From JBEKHI01 sp050012355 (GTDB lineage: Bacteria; Actinomycetota; Actinomycetes; Streptosporangiales; Streptosporangiaceae), in the NCBI GenBank assembly GCA_050012355.1, contig JBEKHI010000358.1:1-8612 (forward strand): a stretch of DNA of 8,612 nucleotides, written 5' to 3'. The translations under genes were made by a program, and so were the position numbers. Each line of letters begins with the position of its first letter. The first letter of the stretch is position 1. The notes beneath the pieces are model-generated. The model did not search any database. It was not told the DNA's origin and saw only the letters and a list, made by a program, of their open reading frames with translations. Shown piece by piece: positions 1-5,503 of this stretch.

Positions 1-945
1 GCCCCGTACCGGCTTGGTGTTCCCGAGCGCCTTGATCTCCTTCTCGGTGAGCCCGGGCTTGGTCGCGCGGGGCGGGGTGATGAGCTCGATCGGGAAGATC
101 ACCTCCGTGGGGCCGATCTCGTGCTCGGCCACGTGCGCGCGCACCAGCTCGATAGCCGCGGGGTCGAGCTTGATCCGGCGGGTCTCTCCGTTCTTGGTGT
201 ACTCGCGGACGAGGAACGTCTTGCCCTGGGGATGGTGCTGACGGGACACCTTCACTACGGAGCGGGCTACTTCAAGGATGCAGGCGTCGAAGTCGAAATC
301 CGCGGGCTGGAGCCCGATGGCCTCGCAGAATCGCAGCCCGCTGGAAACCAGCAAGGTGGAGAACACCCGGGCCGGTTTCGTGGGCAGGCAAGACCGCACC
401 TTCAGGTACTGGTCCGTGGTGGCGATCTTGATCGCGCGCTTTCCGGGAACCTTGGGGGTCTTGACGTCGTGGAACGGGTTGAAGTCCAGATAGCCCTCGG
501 AGACGGCCATGGTGAACATGGCCGCGAGGGCGACCTTGGCTTGCCGGATCGTATTCGCCGACCGGCCCGACTCCTCGAGCGCGGTGAAGTAGTTGCGCGC
601 CACCGTCCGGTCAGTGTCGGCGAGGCGGCACTTGCCGAGGAACGGCCGGACATGCAGGCGGAGGTTGATCGCGTAGGTGTCCTTGGTGTTGCCCTCGACC
701 CGGTGGTGCCGCAGGAAGATCGGCTCGTACTCCTCGATCGTCCGCATCGCGCGAGTGACCGGATCCAGCCCGCCGACCACCCCGGTGATGAGGGCGGCGG
801 CACGCTTCTCCGCCTCCCGGGCGACCTCCAGCGCCCGATCTTCGTCGTCGTACGTACCCGCGGATTTGTAGCGGCCGTCAGCGTCCTTGTAGAAGCCCCG
901 GTAGCGAGGGCCTTTCGCGCTCTTGCGGCGCTCGGCGTATGCCAT
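1..945 (-). CDS. Tyrosine recombinase / phage-type integrase, C-terminus cut by window edge
   Basis: Site-specific recombinase of the tyrosine family, which cuts and rejoins DNA to insert or excise a mobile element. 315 codons are visible from the ATG at 945 and the frame is still open at base 1. The basic N-terminus (MAYAERRKSAKG, then a Y-R-G-F-Y-K segment around residues 15-20) resembles the AP2-like arm-binding domain of actinobacterial integrases. A SAM-like core-binding domain covers about residues 70-160 (NTKDTYAINLRLHVRPFLG, then NTIRQAKVALAAMF). The catalytic domain begins near 175: SSGLRFCEAIGL carries the first catalytic arginine (R205), and YTKNGETRRIKL carries the probable beta-hairpin lysine (K251). 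The HxxR box and the nucleophilic tyrosine would lie beyond the left edge, so integrity cannot be judged. An AGAGG five bases before the ATG supports this start. The gene reads away from the tRNA-Gly 202 bases upstream, as if the element extends leftward. Family call is firm; activity is unknown. Confidence 0.9.
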   Translation of the reverse strand, partial: MAYAERRKSAKGPRYRGFYKDADGRYKSAGTYDDEDRALEVAREAEKRAAALITGVVGGLDPVTRAMRTIEEYEPIFLRHHRVEGNTKDTYAINLRLHVRPFLGKCRLADTDRTVARNYFTALEESGRSANTIRQAKVALAAMFTMAVSEGYLDFNPFHDVKTPKVPGKRAIKIATTDQYLKVRSCLPTKPARVFSTLLVSSGLRFCEAIGLQPADFDFDACILEVARSVVKVSRQHHPQGKTFLVREYTKNGETRRIKLDPAAIELVRAHVAEHEIGPTEVIFPIELITPPRATKPGLTEKEIKALGNTKPVRG

Positions 946-1146
946 GTCTGCCTCTGATTCTTGGGAGAATTTTTGGTAGACGGACCTGGTGCCATCAGAC
1001 ACCTAAACCAAGCATACACCTGCTCGAATTATTGCTCTGACCAGCTAAAACACTCCACCAGAAGGCATTGCGCGGCACTAGATTGCAAGCTGCGGCAAGG
1101 TAACCGAACAGATGGCCGAAGAAGTGGTCTGACCAGGCATAATAAG
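946..1146. other. AT-richer gap between integrase start and tRNA-Gly
   Basis: About 200 bases without a convincing gene, clearly lower in GC than the flanking coding DNA. It should hold the integrase promoter and, if the element inserted in the tRNA, one arm of its attachment site. A 9-bp direct repeat (TCTGACCAG) occurs twice, and the second copy lies within a small palindrome TGGTC-T-GACCA. The short plus-strand open frame at 961-1161 is not supported: its composition is unlike a gene and it runs into the tRNA. Confidence 0.5.
1036..1136. repeat. Two copies of TCTGACCAG (1036-1044 and 1128-1136)
   Basis: A 9-bp exact direct repeat, 92 bp apart start to start, between an integrase start and a tRNA 3' end. 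Tyrosine integrases of this type bind short direct repeats (arm-type sites) flanking the core attachment site, so these copies are candidates. Chance recurrence of a 9-mer in 200 bases is uncommon but possible; this is inference. Confidence 0.3.
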
Positions 1147-1190
1147 AGCGGGCGACGGTAATCGAAACCGCGTGACTAGCTTGGAAGGCT
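1147..1190. other. Candidate attachment site in the 3' half of tRNA-Gly
   Basis: Tyrosine integrases commonly recombine within the 3' half of a tRNA gene, from the anticodon or T arm to the 3' end, and the element restores the lost end. Here the integrase lies just beyond the 3' end of an intact tRNA, so this stretch is the likely att core. The matching copy at the element's other end would be outside the window to the left, so the exact limits are a guess. Confidence 0.35.
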
Positions 1191-1217
1191 AGGGCTCTAC
1201 CATTGAGCTACGCCCGC
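1147..1217 (-). tRNA. tRNA-Gly (anticodon TCC)
   Basis: A complete 71-nt cloverleaf reads on the minus strand. The acceptor stem GCGGGCG pairs with CGCCCGC, with T as discriminator base. The D arm is GCTC...GAGC with loop AATGGTA. The anticodon stem CTAGC/GCTAG holds the loop CTTCCAA, giving anticodon TCC (glycine GGA/GGG codons). The variable loop has 4 nt. The T arm GCGGT/ACCGT (first pair G-T) has loop TTCGATT. No CCA is encoded, as is usual in actinomycetes. Its 3' end faces the integrase gene, the usual arrangement for a tRNA used as an integration target. Confidence 0.95.
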
Positions 1218-1263
1218 GCGACCGCCCAGCACCCGGACCGGGCGCCGCGCTGCCAGAAAGAGC

Positions 1264-2049
1264 TTACCGTGCTCCGACCCGTGCCGCCGAATCGGCTACC
1301 GCGTCGATGAGATCGCAGGCCGCTAGGCCGTCCTGGACACTGAACGTTACCGAGGCATCACCCAGCCTGAACGCCTTCGCCCGCGCGAGCAGCGGACCAT
1401 ACGCAGGCGGTAGTGCCGCGGTGTAGTCGGCGGAAGCGGTCTTGGAGATTATCTCGCCGGTCGCGATCGTGCAGTGCAGCCTGCCGGGACCGAGAGCGCC
1501 CCACACGACAGCCGCGGCTGGCACCTGCGAATCGGGGTCGAGTCCATGGAGCCACGTCCGGGCGCCGGCCGCCATGCGCTGCTGCCAGTAGGAGGCCAGG
1601 TTCTCCAGGTTCCACTCCCGCAGCCACAACGGATAGGGAGCAACCCCGAGTTCCTGGGCCGACGGGCCGCGCAACGTCGCGCCGCGGGAGTCAAGGGTGG
1701 CCCACAGCACCGGGTTGGGCCGGAAGCTCACGCCCTGCCACTTCCCGTCAACGACATGTGCGAACGTCCCGTCCGCAGCGCCAAGGAACGAACGGGGGAC
1801 ATAGACCGCATCCAGGTACGGTCGGTCCGGGTGCTTGCCATGCAGGTCCTCGAGCGCCGCCAGCGACACCTCATCCAACGGCTCGGGAGTGACCACCAGG
1901 ATGTCGAGGTCGCTGCTGTCCGGCTGCCAGTCATCCAGCACCGCCGAACCCGTCAGGTAGACCCCCTCGACAGCCACCGACGTATCATCCAGAGCCGCCC
2001 GATATGTTTCCAGGGCAGACACCGCCGAAACCGGCAATCCAGGCGCCAT
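1264..2049 (-). CDS. AadA-like aminoglycoside nucleotidyltransferase family protein
   Basis: Nucleotidyltransferase-fold enzyme expected to transfer AMP from ATP to a small hydroxylated acceptor; in the AadA family the acceptors are streptomycin/spectinomycin. With the ATG at 2049 the product has 261 residues, close to AadA's roughly 262. The G-S box (TGSAVLDDW, G34-S35) and SDLDILVV (D47, D49, the metal ligands) fall at nearly AadA positions. Around residues 75-85 LDAVYV aligns with the AadA LEVTVV stretch that contains the catalytic glutamate, so aspartate D80 replaces it. The C-terminal helical domain also aligns (VVWGALGPGRLHCTIATGEI, then LPPAYGPLLARAKAFRLG). In-frame alternative starts exist at 2094 (ATG) and 2106 (TTG). 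I prefer 2049 because the distance to the G-S box matches the family, although no strong ribosome site precedes any of the three. The gene is divergent from gnd and ends 46 bases before the tRNA. Substrate is not established; many actinomycete relatives are not proven resistance genes. Confidence 0.75.
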   Translation of the reverse strand: MAPGLPVSAVSALETYRAALDDTSVAVEGVYLTGSAVLDDWQPDSSDLDILVVTPEPLDEVSLAALEDLHGKHPDRPYLDAVYVPRSFLGAADGTFAHVVDGKWQGVSFRPNPVLWATLDSRGATLRGPSAQELGVAPYPLWLREWNLENLASYWQQRMAAGARTWLHGLDPDSQVPAAAVVWGALGPGRLHCTIATGEIISKTASADYTAALPPAYGPLLARAKAFRLGDASVTFSVQDGLAACDLIDAVADSAARVGAR

Positions 2050-2147
2050 GCTTCGGAGCGTACAAGCACGGGGTCGTTCGCATGTCGTTTCCATCTCGTG
2101 ATGCAATAGAAACCGGCATAGTGTTCCCGGGGAGCCGCGACCAGTAC

Positions 2148-2153
2148 GAGGAG
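2148..2153 (+). promoter_or_regulatory. Ribosome binding site of gnd (GAGGAG)
   Basis: A purine-rich GAGGAG lies 11 bases before the ATG at 2165. The spacing is long, but no other in-frame start fits the conserved dinucleotide-binding N-terminus better. Confidence 0.5.
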
Positions 2154-2164
2154 AAGAGCACTAA

Positions 2165-3589
2165 ATGACCGCGACAGCGCAGATCGGTGTGACCGGACTG
2201 GGTGTCATGGGCCGGAACCTGGCCCGTAACTTCGCCCGGCACGGCTATACCGTTGCCCTGCACAACCGGACGACCGCCCGCACGACGGAGGTCGTGGACA
2301 ACTTTGGTCACGAGGGCGACTTCGTTGCCGCGACCACGGCGGAGGAGTTCGTGGCGGCGCTGGAACGCCCGCGTCGTCTGGTCATCATGGTGAACGCCGG
2401 CCCGGCGACGGACGCGGTGATCGATGAGTTCGCGCCGTTGCTCGAATCCGGCGACATGATCATCGACGGCGGCAACGCGCACTTCAAGGACACCCGGCGG
2501 CGGGAAGCGGCGCTCAAGGAGCAGGGCCTGCACTTCGTCGGCATGGGAGTCTCCGGCGGCGAGGAGGGCGCCCTCAACGGGCCGTCCATCATGCCCGGCG
2601 GCTCAGCCGAGTCGTACCAGTCGCTCGGTCCGATGCTGGAGACGATCGCCGCGCAGGTGGACGGGACCCCGTGCTGCATGCACGTCGGCCCCGACGGCGC
2701 CGGCCACTTCATCAAGATGGTGCACAACGGCATCGAGTACGCCGACATGCAGCTGATCGCCGAGGCCTACGACCTGCTCCGGCACGCCGCGGGACTCGAG
2801 CCCGCGCAGATCGCCGAGGTCTTCAAACGGTGGAACCAGGGTCGGCTGAACTCCTACCTGATCGAGATCACCGCCGACGTGCTCGCCCACACCGACGCCA
2901 AGACCGGCCGCCCGTTCGTGGACATCGTGCTTGACCAGGCCGAGCAGAAGGGCACCGGCCGGTGGACGGTCCAGGACGCGCTTGACCTCGGCGTCCCGGT
3001 GAGCGGTATCGCCGAGGCGGTGTTCGCCCGTTCGCTGTCTGGCCACGCCGATCTCCGCGCCGCCGCCCGCGACCACCTGAGCGGCCCTGTTCCGGCGTCA
3101 GTGCCCGACATAACCGACCAGATCGAGCAGGCGCTGTACGCCTCGAAGGTCGTCTCCTACGCCCAGGGCTGGAACATGATCGACGCGGGCAGCCGCGAGT
3201 ACGACTGGAACATCGACCTCGGGCAGACCGCGACGATCTGGCGTGGCGGTTGCATCATCCGCGCCGCGTTCCTCGACCGGATCCGGGCGGCGTACGCGGC
3301 CGATCCGCGACTGCCGACGCTGCTCGCCGACGGGGACTTCGCCAAGGAACTCGAGCAGGCCCAGGACGCTTGGCGAAACGTGGTCGCCACCGCCGTTCGC
3401 GATGGTGTTCCCGTCCCTGGCTTCTCGGCGGCGCTGTCCTACTACGACGCGCTGCGCGCGGAACACCTCCCCGCGGCGCTGATCCAGGGCCTGCGCGACT
3501 ATTTCGGCGCCCACACCTACCGGCGCACCGATCGCGCGGGCACTTACCACACCCTGTGGGCCGGGGACGGTTCCGAGGTCGACCGCTAA
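2165..3589 (+). CDS. gnd: 6-phosphogluconate dehydrogenase, decarboxylating
   Basis: Cytosolic oxidative pentose phosphate enzyme: 6-phosphogluconate + NADP+ gives ribulose 5-phosphate + CO2 + NADPH. The 474-residue product matches the long (about 470 aa) homodimeric class. An N-terminal Rossmann fold carries GLGVMG (11-16) followed by HNRT (33-36), the signature in which the Arg/Thr pair favours NADP over NAD. Substrate-binding motifs follow: GGNAHF (102-107), VSGGEEGA (129-136) and the active-site stretch HFIKMVHNGIEYADMQLIAE (181-200), with catalytic K184, N188 and E191. The all-helical C-terminal domain contains GTGRWTVQDALDLGVPV (263-279) and the tail signature RDYFGAHTYRRTD (444-456) that reaches into the neighbouring subunit. 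No frameshift or missing key residue is seen. It appears monocistronic, since its left neighbour is divergent and a long hairpin follows the stop codon. Confidence 0.97.
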   Translation: MTATAQIGVTGLGVMGRNLARNFARHGYTVALHNRTTARTTEVVDNFGHEGDFVAATTAEEFVAALERPRRLVIMVNAGPATDAVIDEFAPLLESGDMIIDGGNAHFKDTRRREAALKEQGLHFVGMGVSGGEEGALNGPSIMPGGSAESYQSLGPMLETIAAQVDGTPCCMHVGPDGAGHFIKMVHNGIEYADMQLIAEAYDLLRHAAGLEPAQIAEVFKRWNQGRLNSYLIEITADVLAHTDAKTGRPFVDIVLDQAEQKGTGRWTVQDALDLGVPVSGIAEAVFARSLSGHADLRAAARDHLSGPVPASVPDITDQIEQALYASKVVSYAQGWNMIDAGSREYDWNIDLGQTATIWRGGCIIRAAFLDRIRAAYAADPRLPTLLADGDFAKELEQAQDAWRNVVATAVRDGVPVPGFSAALSYYDALRAEHLPAALIQGLRDYFGAHTYRRTDRAGTYHTLWAGDGSEVDR

Positions 3590-3644
3590 CGATTACCAAG
3601 CGGGATTTATGTCGCTATCTGGCCTTGCGGGATTTCGAGGCTAT

Positions 3645-3703
3645 CCGGGATAACCCGAAGGATCGATGTACCCAGGGGTGCAAAGATCCTTCGGGTTATC
3701 CGG
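3645..3703 (+). terminator. Strong stem-loop downstream of gnd
   Basis: The arm GGATAACCCGAAGGATC (3648-3664) is exactly complementary to 3685-3701 across a 20-base loop. With one bulged G the stem extends outward by two or three more pairs (CCGG against CCGG). It lies about 55 bases past the gnd stop. There is no T tract, but T-less hairpins are common as terminators in actinomycetes. It could equally be a protein-bound palindrome or a small repeat element. Confidence 0.5.
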
Positions 3704-3906
3704 AGCCGGGGGATATGCGCTGGTGCTGCGAAACGCCTGGGGTGGTCACGTGGATGACCGGCGCATCCCGCTACCGAAAGAGCAAAGCGTCTCTTCCCTG
3801 ATCGAACAAGGTTTGCCATACCCGGAATATCCGTCTATTTCCAGCTAGCCGAGCGCGCGAACTCAGAGTAATCGGCGGCCGCCGGCGGCGAATGCGTCAT
3901 CGGTGC

Positions 3907-3935
3907 TTGACAGCCCGTCACGGTGAGTTTGGGAT
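3907..3935 (+). promoter_or_regulatory. Possible sigma-70-type promoter of the amidohydrolase gene
   Basis: A perfect -35 hexamer TTGACA (3907-3912) is followed after 17 bases by TGGGAT (3930-3935), a weak -10 that keeps only the first T and the final AT. Transcription would begin near 3942, giving a leader of about 20 bases that includes AGGGA (3953-3957) six bases before the ATG. Confidence 0.4.
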
Positions 3936-3963
3936 TGGGTCACAACCCTAAAAGGGACGGCCT

Positions 3964-5319
3964 ATGACTGAGCGCATCCTCATTCGCGGCGGCCACGTGA
4001 TCTCCATGGACCCGGAGATCGGTGACCAGCCGCAAACCGACATCCTCATCGAGGATGACAAGATCGCCGCGATCGGCCCGGACATCGGCATCGGTTTGGA
4101 GGAGCTGGCCACTACCCACATCATCGACGCGACAGATCGTGTCGTTATCCCCGGGTTCGTCGACACCCACCGGCATACCTGGCAGGCGTGTATTCGTGGC
4201 TGCGCTTCTGACGCCACGATCGATGACTACGTCGCCGAGATTCTCGACACGTTCGCTCCGCACTACCGTCCCGAGGACGTCTACGCCGGGAACCTGGCGG
4301 GCGCGCTTGAATGCCTGAATGCCGGGATCACGACGCTTGTCGACTGGTCGCACATCAACAACACCCCGGACCATCCGGACGCAGCGATCCAGGCGCTGAA
4401 TGAGACGGGCATTCGTGCGCAGTACGCCTACGGCAGCGCGAGTACTTCGTTCGCCGACTACTGGTCCGAATCCAAGATCGCGATGCCCGCCGCCGACGTG
4501 CGTCGCGTCAAGGAGAGTTATTTCGAGTCGGGGAGCGGGCTGCTCACGATGGCGCTGGCGACCCGCGGACCCGGGTTCTGCGTGCCGGAGGTGGTACGGA
4601 CTGAATGGCGGCTCGCCGAGGACCTAGGCCTGCCGATCACAGTGCATGTCGCCATGGGCCGCCTGGGTCGTCGTTATGCCATGGTGAAGCAACTCGCCAG
4701 TATGGGGTTGCTCCGCGAGCGGACCACGTACGTACATGCCTGCTACCTAAGCGACGAAGAGTGGCGCATGGTGTCCGACAGTGGTGGCACCGTCTCGATC
4801 GCGGCCCAGGTCGAACTGCAGATGGGGCACGGCTGGCCGCCGGTCATGAAGGCCATCGAATTCGGCCTCGAGCCGGGTCTGTCCGGCGACGCGGTGACCG
4901 TCGTGCCGGGCGATTCGTTCACCCAGATGCGTTCCGCATTCGCCGCCGAACGAGCGCGCGCACTCTCCGACCAGCAGGCGCCGGAGACCTTGCTGACGGC
5001 GCGCGACATGCTGACCATGGCCACCATCAACGGGGCGAAGGTCGCGGGACTCGGCAACAAGACGGGATCGCTCACCCCCGGCAAGCAGGCGGATGTGGTC
5101 CTCATCGACGCCACCGCGCTGAACATCGTGCCCGTCACCGACCCGGTCGCCGCGGTCGTGCTGTGCGCGGATCCGTCGAACGTGGAGACCGTCATCGTCG
5201 GCGGGGTCATCCGCAAACTCGACGGGCATCTGCTCGCCGACACCAACCGCGCCCGCATCCTAGTTGAATCCTCCCGCGACCGATTGCTCCGAGCCGCCGC
5301 CGCAGGCACAACGACCTGA
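3964..5319 (+). CDS. Amidohydrolase family protein (TRZ/ATZ, SAH-deaminase-like superfamily)
   Basis: Metal-dependent hydrolase with a TIM barrel and a split beta-sandwich, 451 residues, the usual size for the TrzA/AtzA/SAH deaminase branch. The N-terminal sandwich ends in VIPGFVDTHRHTWQA (61-75), where H69 and H71 are the HxH metal ligands. H228 (ITVHVAM) and H258 (YVHACYLSDEE) are the next ligands, and D309 (GLSGDAV) is the barrel-end aspartate. The C-terminal sandwich is recognisable in GSLTPGKQADVVLID (368-382) and VETVIVGGVIRKLDGHLL (407-424). Deaminases and s-triazine hydrolases of this branch normally have a glutamate three residues after the third histidine; here that position is M231, so the usual proton-shuttling acid is missing and the reaction is uncertain. 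AGGGA six bases upstream supports the start. No signal peptide. It lies between two hairpins and outside the iron-box operon, so a role in siderophore metabolism is possible but unsupported. Confidence 0.85.
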   Translation: MTERILIRGGHVISMDPEIGDQPQTDILIEDDKIAAIGPDIGIGLEELATTHIIDATDRVVIPGFVDTHRHTWQACIRGCASDATIDDYVAEILDTFAPHYRPEDVYAGNLAGALECLNAGITTLVDWSHINNTPDHPDAAIQALNETGIRAQYAYGSASTSFADYWSESKIAMPAADVRRVKESYFESGSGLLTMALATRGPGFCVPEVVRTEWRLAEDLGLPITVHVAMGRLGRRYAMVKQLASMGLLRERTTYVHACYLSDEEWRMVSDSGGTVSIAAQVELQMGHGWPPVMKAIEFGLEPGLSGDAVTVVPGDSFTQMRSAFAAERARALSDQQAPETLLTARDMLTMATINGAKVAGLGNKTGSLTPGKQADVVLIDATALNIVPVTDPVAAVVLCADPSNVETVIVGGVIRKLDGHLLADTNRARILVESSRDRLLRAAAAGTTT

Positions 5320-5324
5320 TCCGT

Positions 5325-5384
5325 GGCCCCATGGATGGCCCATCGCTGGGGGTATGGCGCCAGCGATGGGGCATTCATGGGGTC
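5325..5384 (+). terminator. Long stem-loop after the amidohydrolase gene
   Basis: Arms 5325-5349 and 5360-5384 are complementary over 25 positions with one G-G mismatch and two G-T pairs; the inner 11 bp (CCCATCGCTGG / CCAGCGATGGG) are perfect and the loop is 10 bases. It starts five bases after the amidohydrolase stop codon, so it is the natural terminator of that gene. No T tract follows. It separates the amidohydrolase from the iron-box promoter downstream. Confidence 0.65.
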
Positions 5385-5455
5385 GGGGGAGGCACGCTGG
5401 GGCCGGCGGAAGCGACACGCCGCAGTTAAACGCTCGCGCGAACGCCCGTCACGCG

Positions 5456-5474
5456 TTAGGTTTGCCTTACCTAA
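5456..5474 (+). promoter_or_regulatory. IdeR/DmdR1 (DtxR-family) iron box
   Basis: The sequence TTAGGTTTGCCTTACCTAA agrees at 17 of 19 positions with the DtxR/IdeR/DmdR1 operator consensus TTAGGTTAGSCTAACCTAA as I remember it; the differences are at positions 8 and 13, in the centre. The outer half-sites TTAGGT and ACCTAA are perfectly symmetric. It ends 29 bases before the start codon of the ATP-grasp gene, a normal place for a repressor site, and TAGGTT within it could serve as the -10. Iron-loaded repressor would shut off the operon and iron starvation would release it. Confidence 0.85.
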
Positions 5475-5491
5475 GTTGCAGAGCGCGGAAC

Positions 5492-5498
5492 GGGGGAG
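5492..5498 (+). promoter_or_regulatory. Ribosome binding site GGGGGAG that fixes the GTG start of the ATP-grasp gene
   Basis: GGGGGAG lies five bases before the GTG at 5504. The open frame continues upstream to 5264, but that would overlap the amidohydrolase gene, run through the hairpin and include the iron box. The beta-strand MRVYVVASK, expected at the start of the fold, begins at this GTG. Confidence 0.75.
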
Positions 5499-5503
5499 CG
5501 GTA

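Larger units (their letters stand above)
3590..3963. other. 374-base intergenic region between gnd and the amidohydrolase
   Basis: No convincing gene in either strand; the small open frames here (for example 3607-3819 minus and 3666-3848 plus) overlap each other, lack ribosome sites and show no family likeness. The region holds a 17-bp perfect stem-loop in its first third and a possible promoter plus ribosome site close to the amidohydrolase. The remainder (about 3705-3900) shows nothing I can name; it could hold a degraded gene or an untranslated leader. Confidence 0.6.

Noticed and set aside
121..957. Long open frames on the plus strand (121-957) and in another minus frame (402-1019) over the integrase
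   Set aside because: They are shadows of the integrase frame, which shows conserved core-binding and catalytic motifs; the shadows are Arg/Gly/Pro-rich and match no family.
2050..2164. Possible divergent promoters between the nucleotidyltransferase and gnd (for example CATAGT at 2117-2122 as a -10)
   Set aside because: No matching -35 at proper spacing in either direction; too weak to annotate.
3600..3635. Repeat of GCGGGATTT at 3600-3608 and 3627-3635
   Set aside because: Only two copies of a 9-mer with no symmetry or functional context; most likely chance.
3607..3848. Small open frames in the gap after gnd (3607-3819 minus, 3666-3848 plus)
   Set aside because: Mutually overlapping, no ribosome binding site, they cross the perfect stem-loop, and no recognisable protein features.
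5264..5503. Upstream extension of the ATP-grasp gene to 5264
   Set aside because: It would overlap the amidohydrolase end and translate through the terminator hairpin and iron box; the GTG at 5504 has a good ribosome site and begins the conserved fold.
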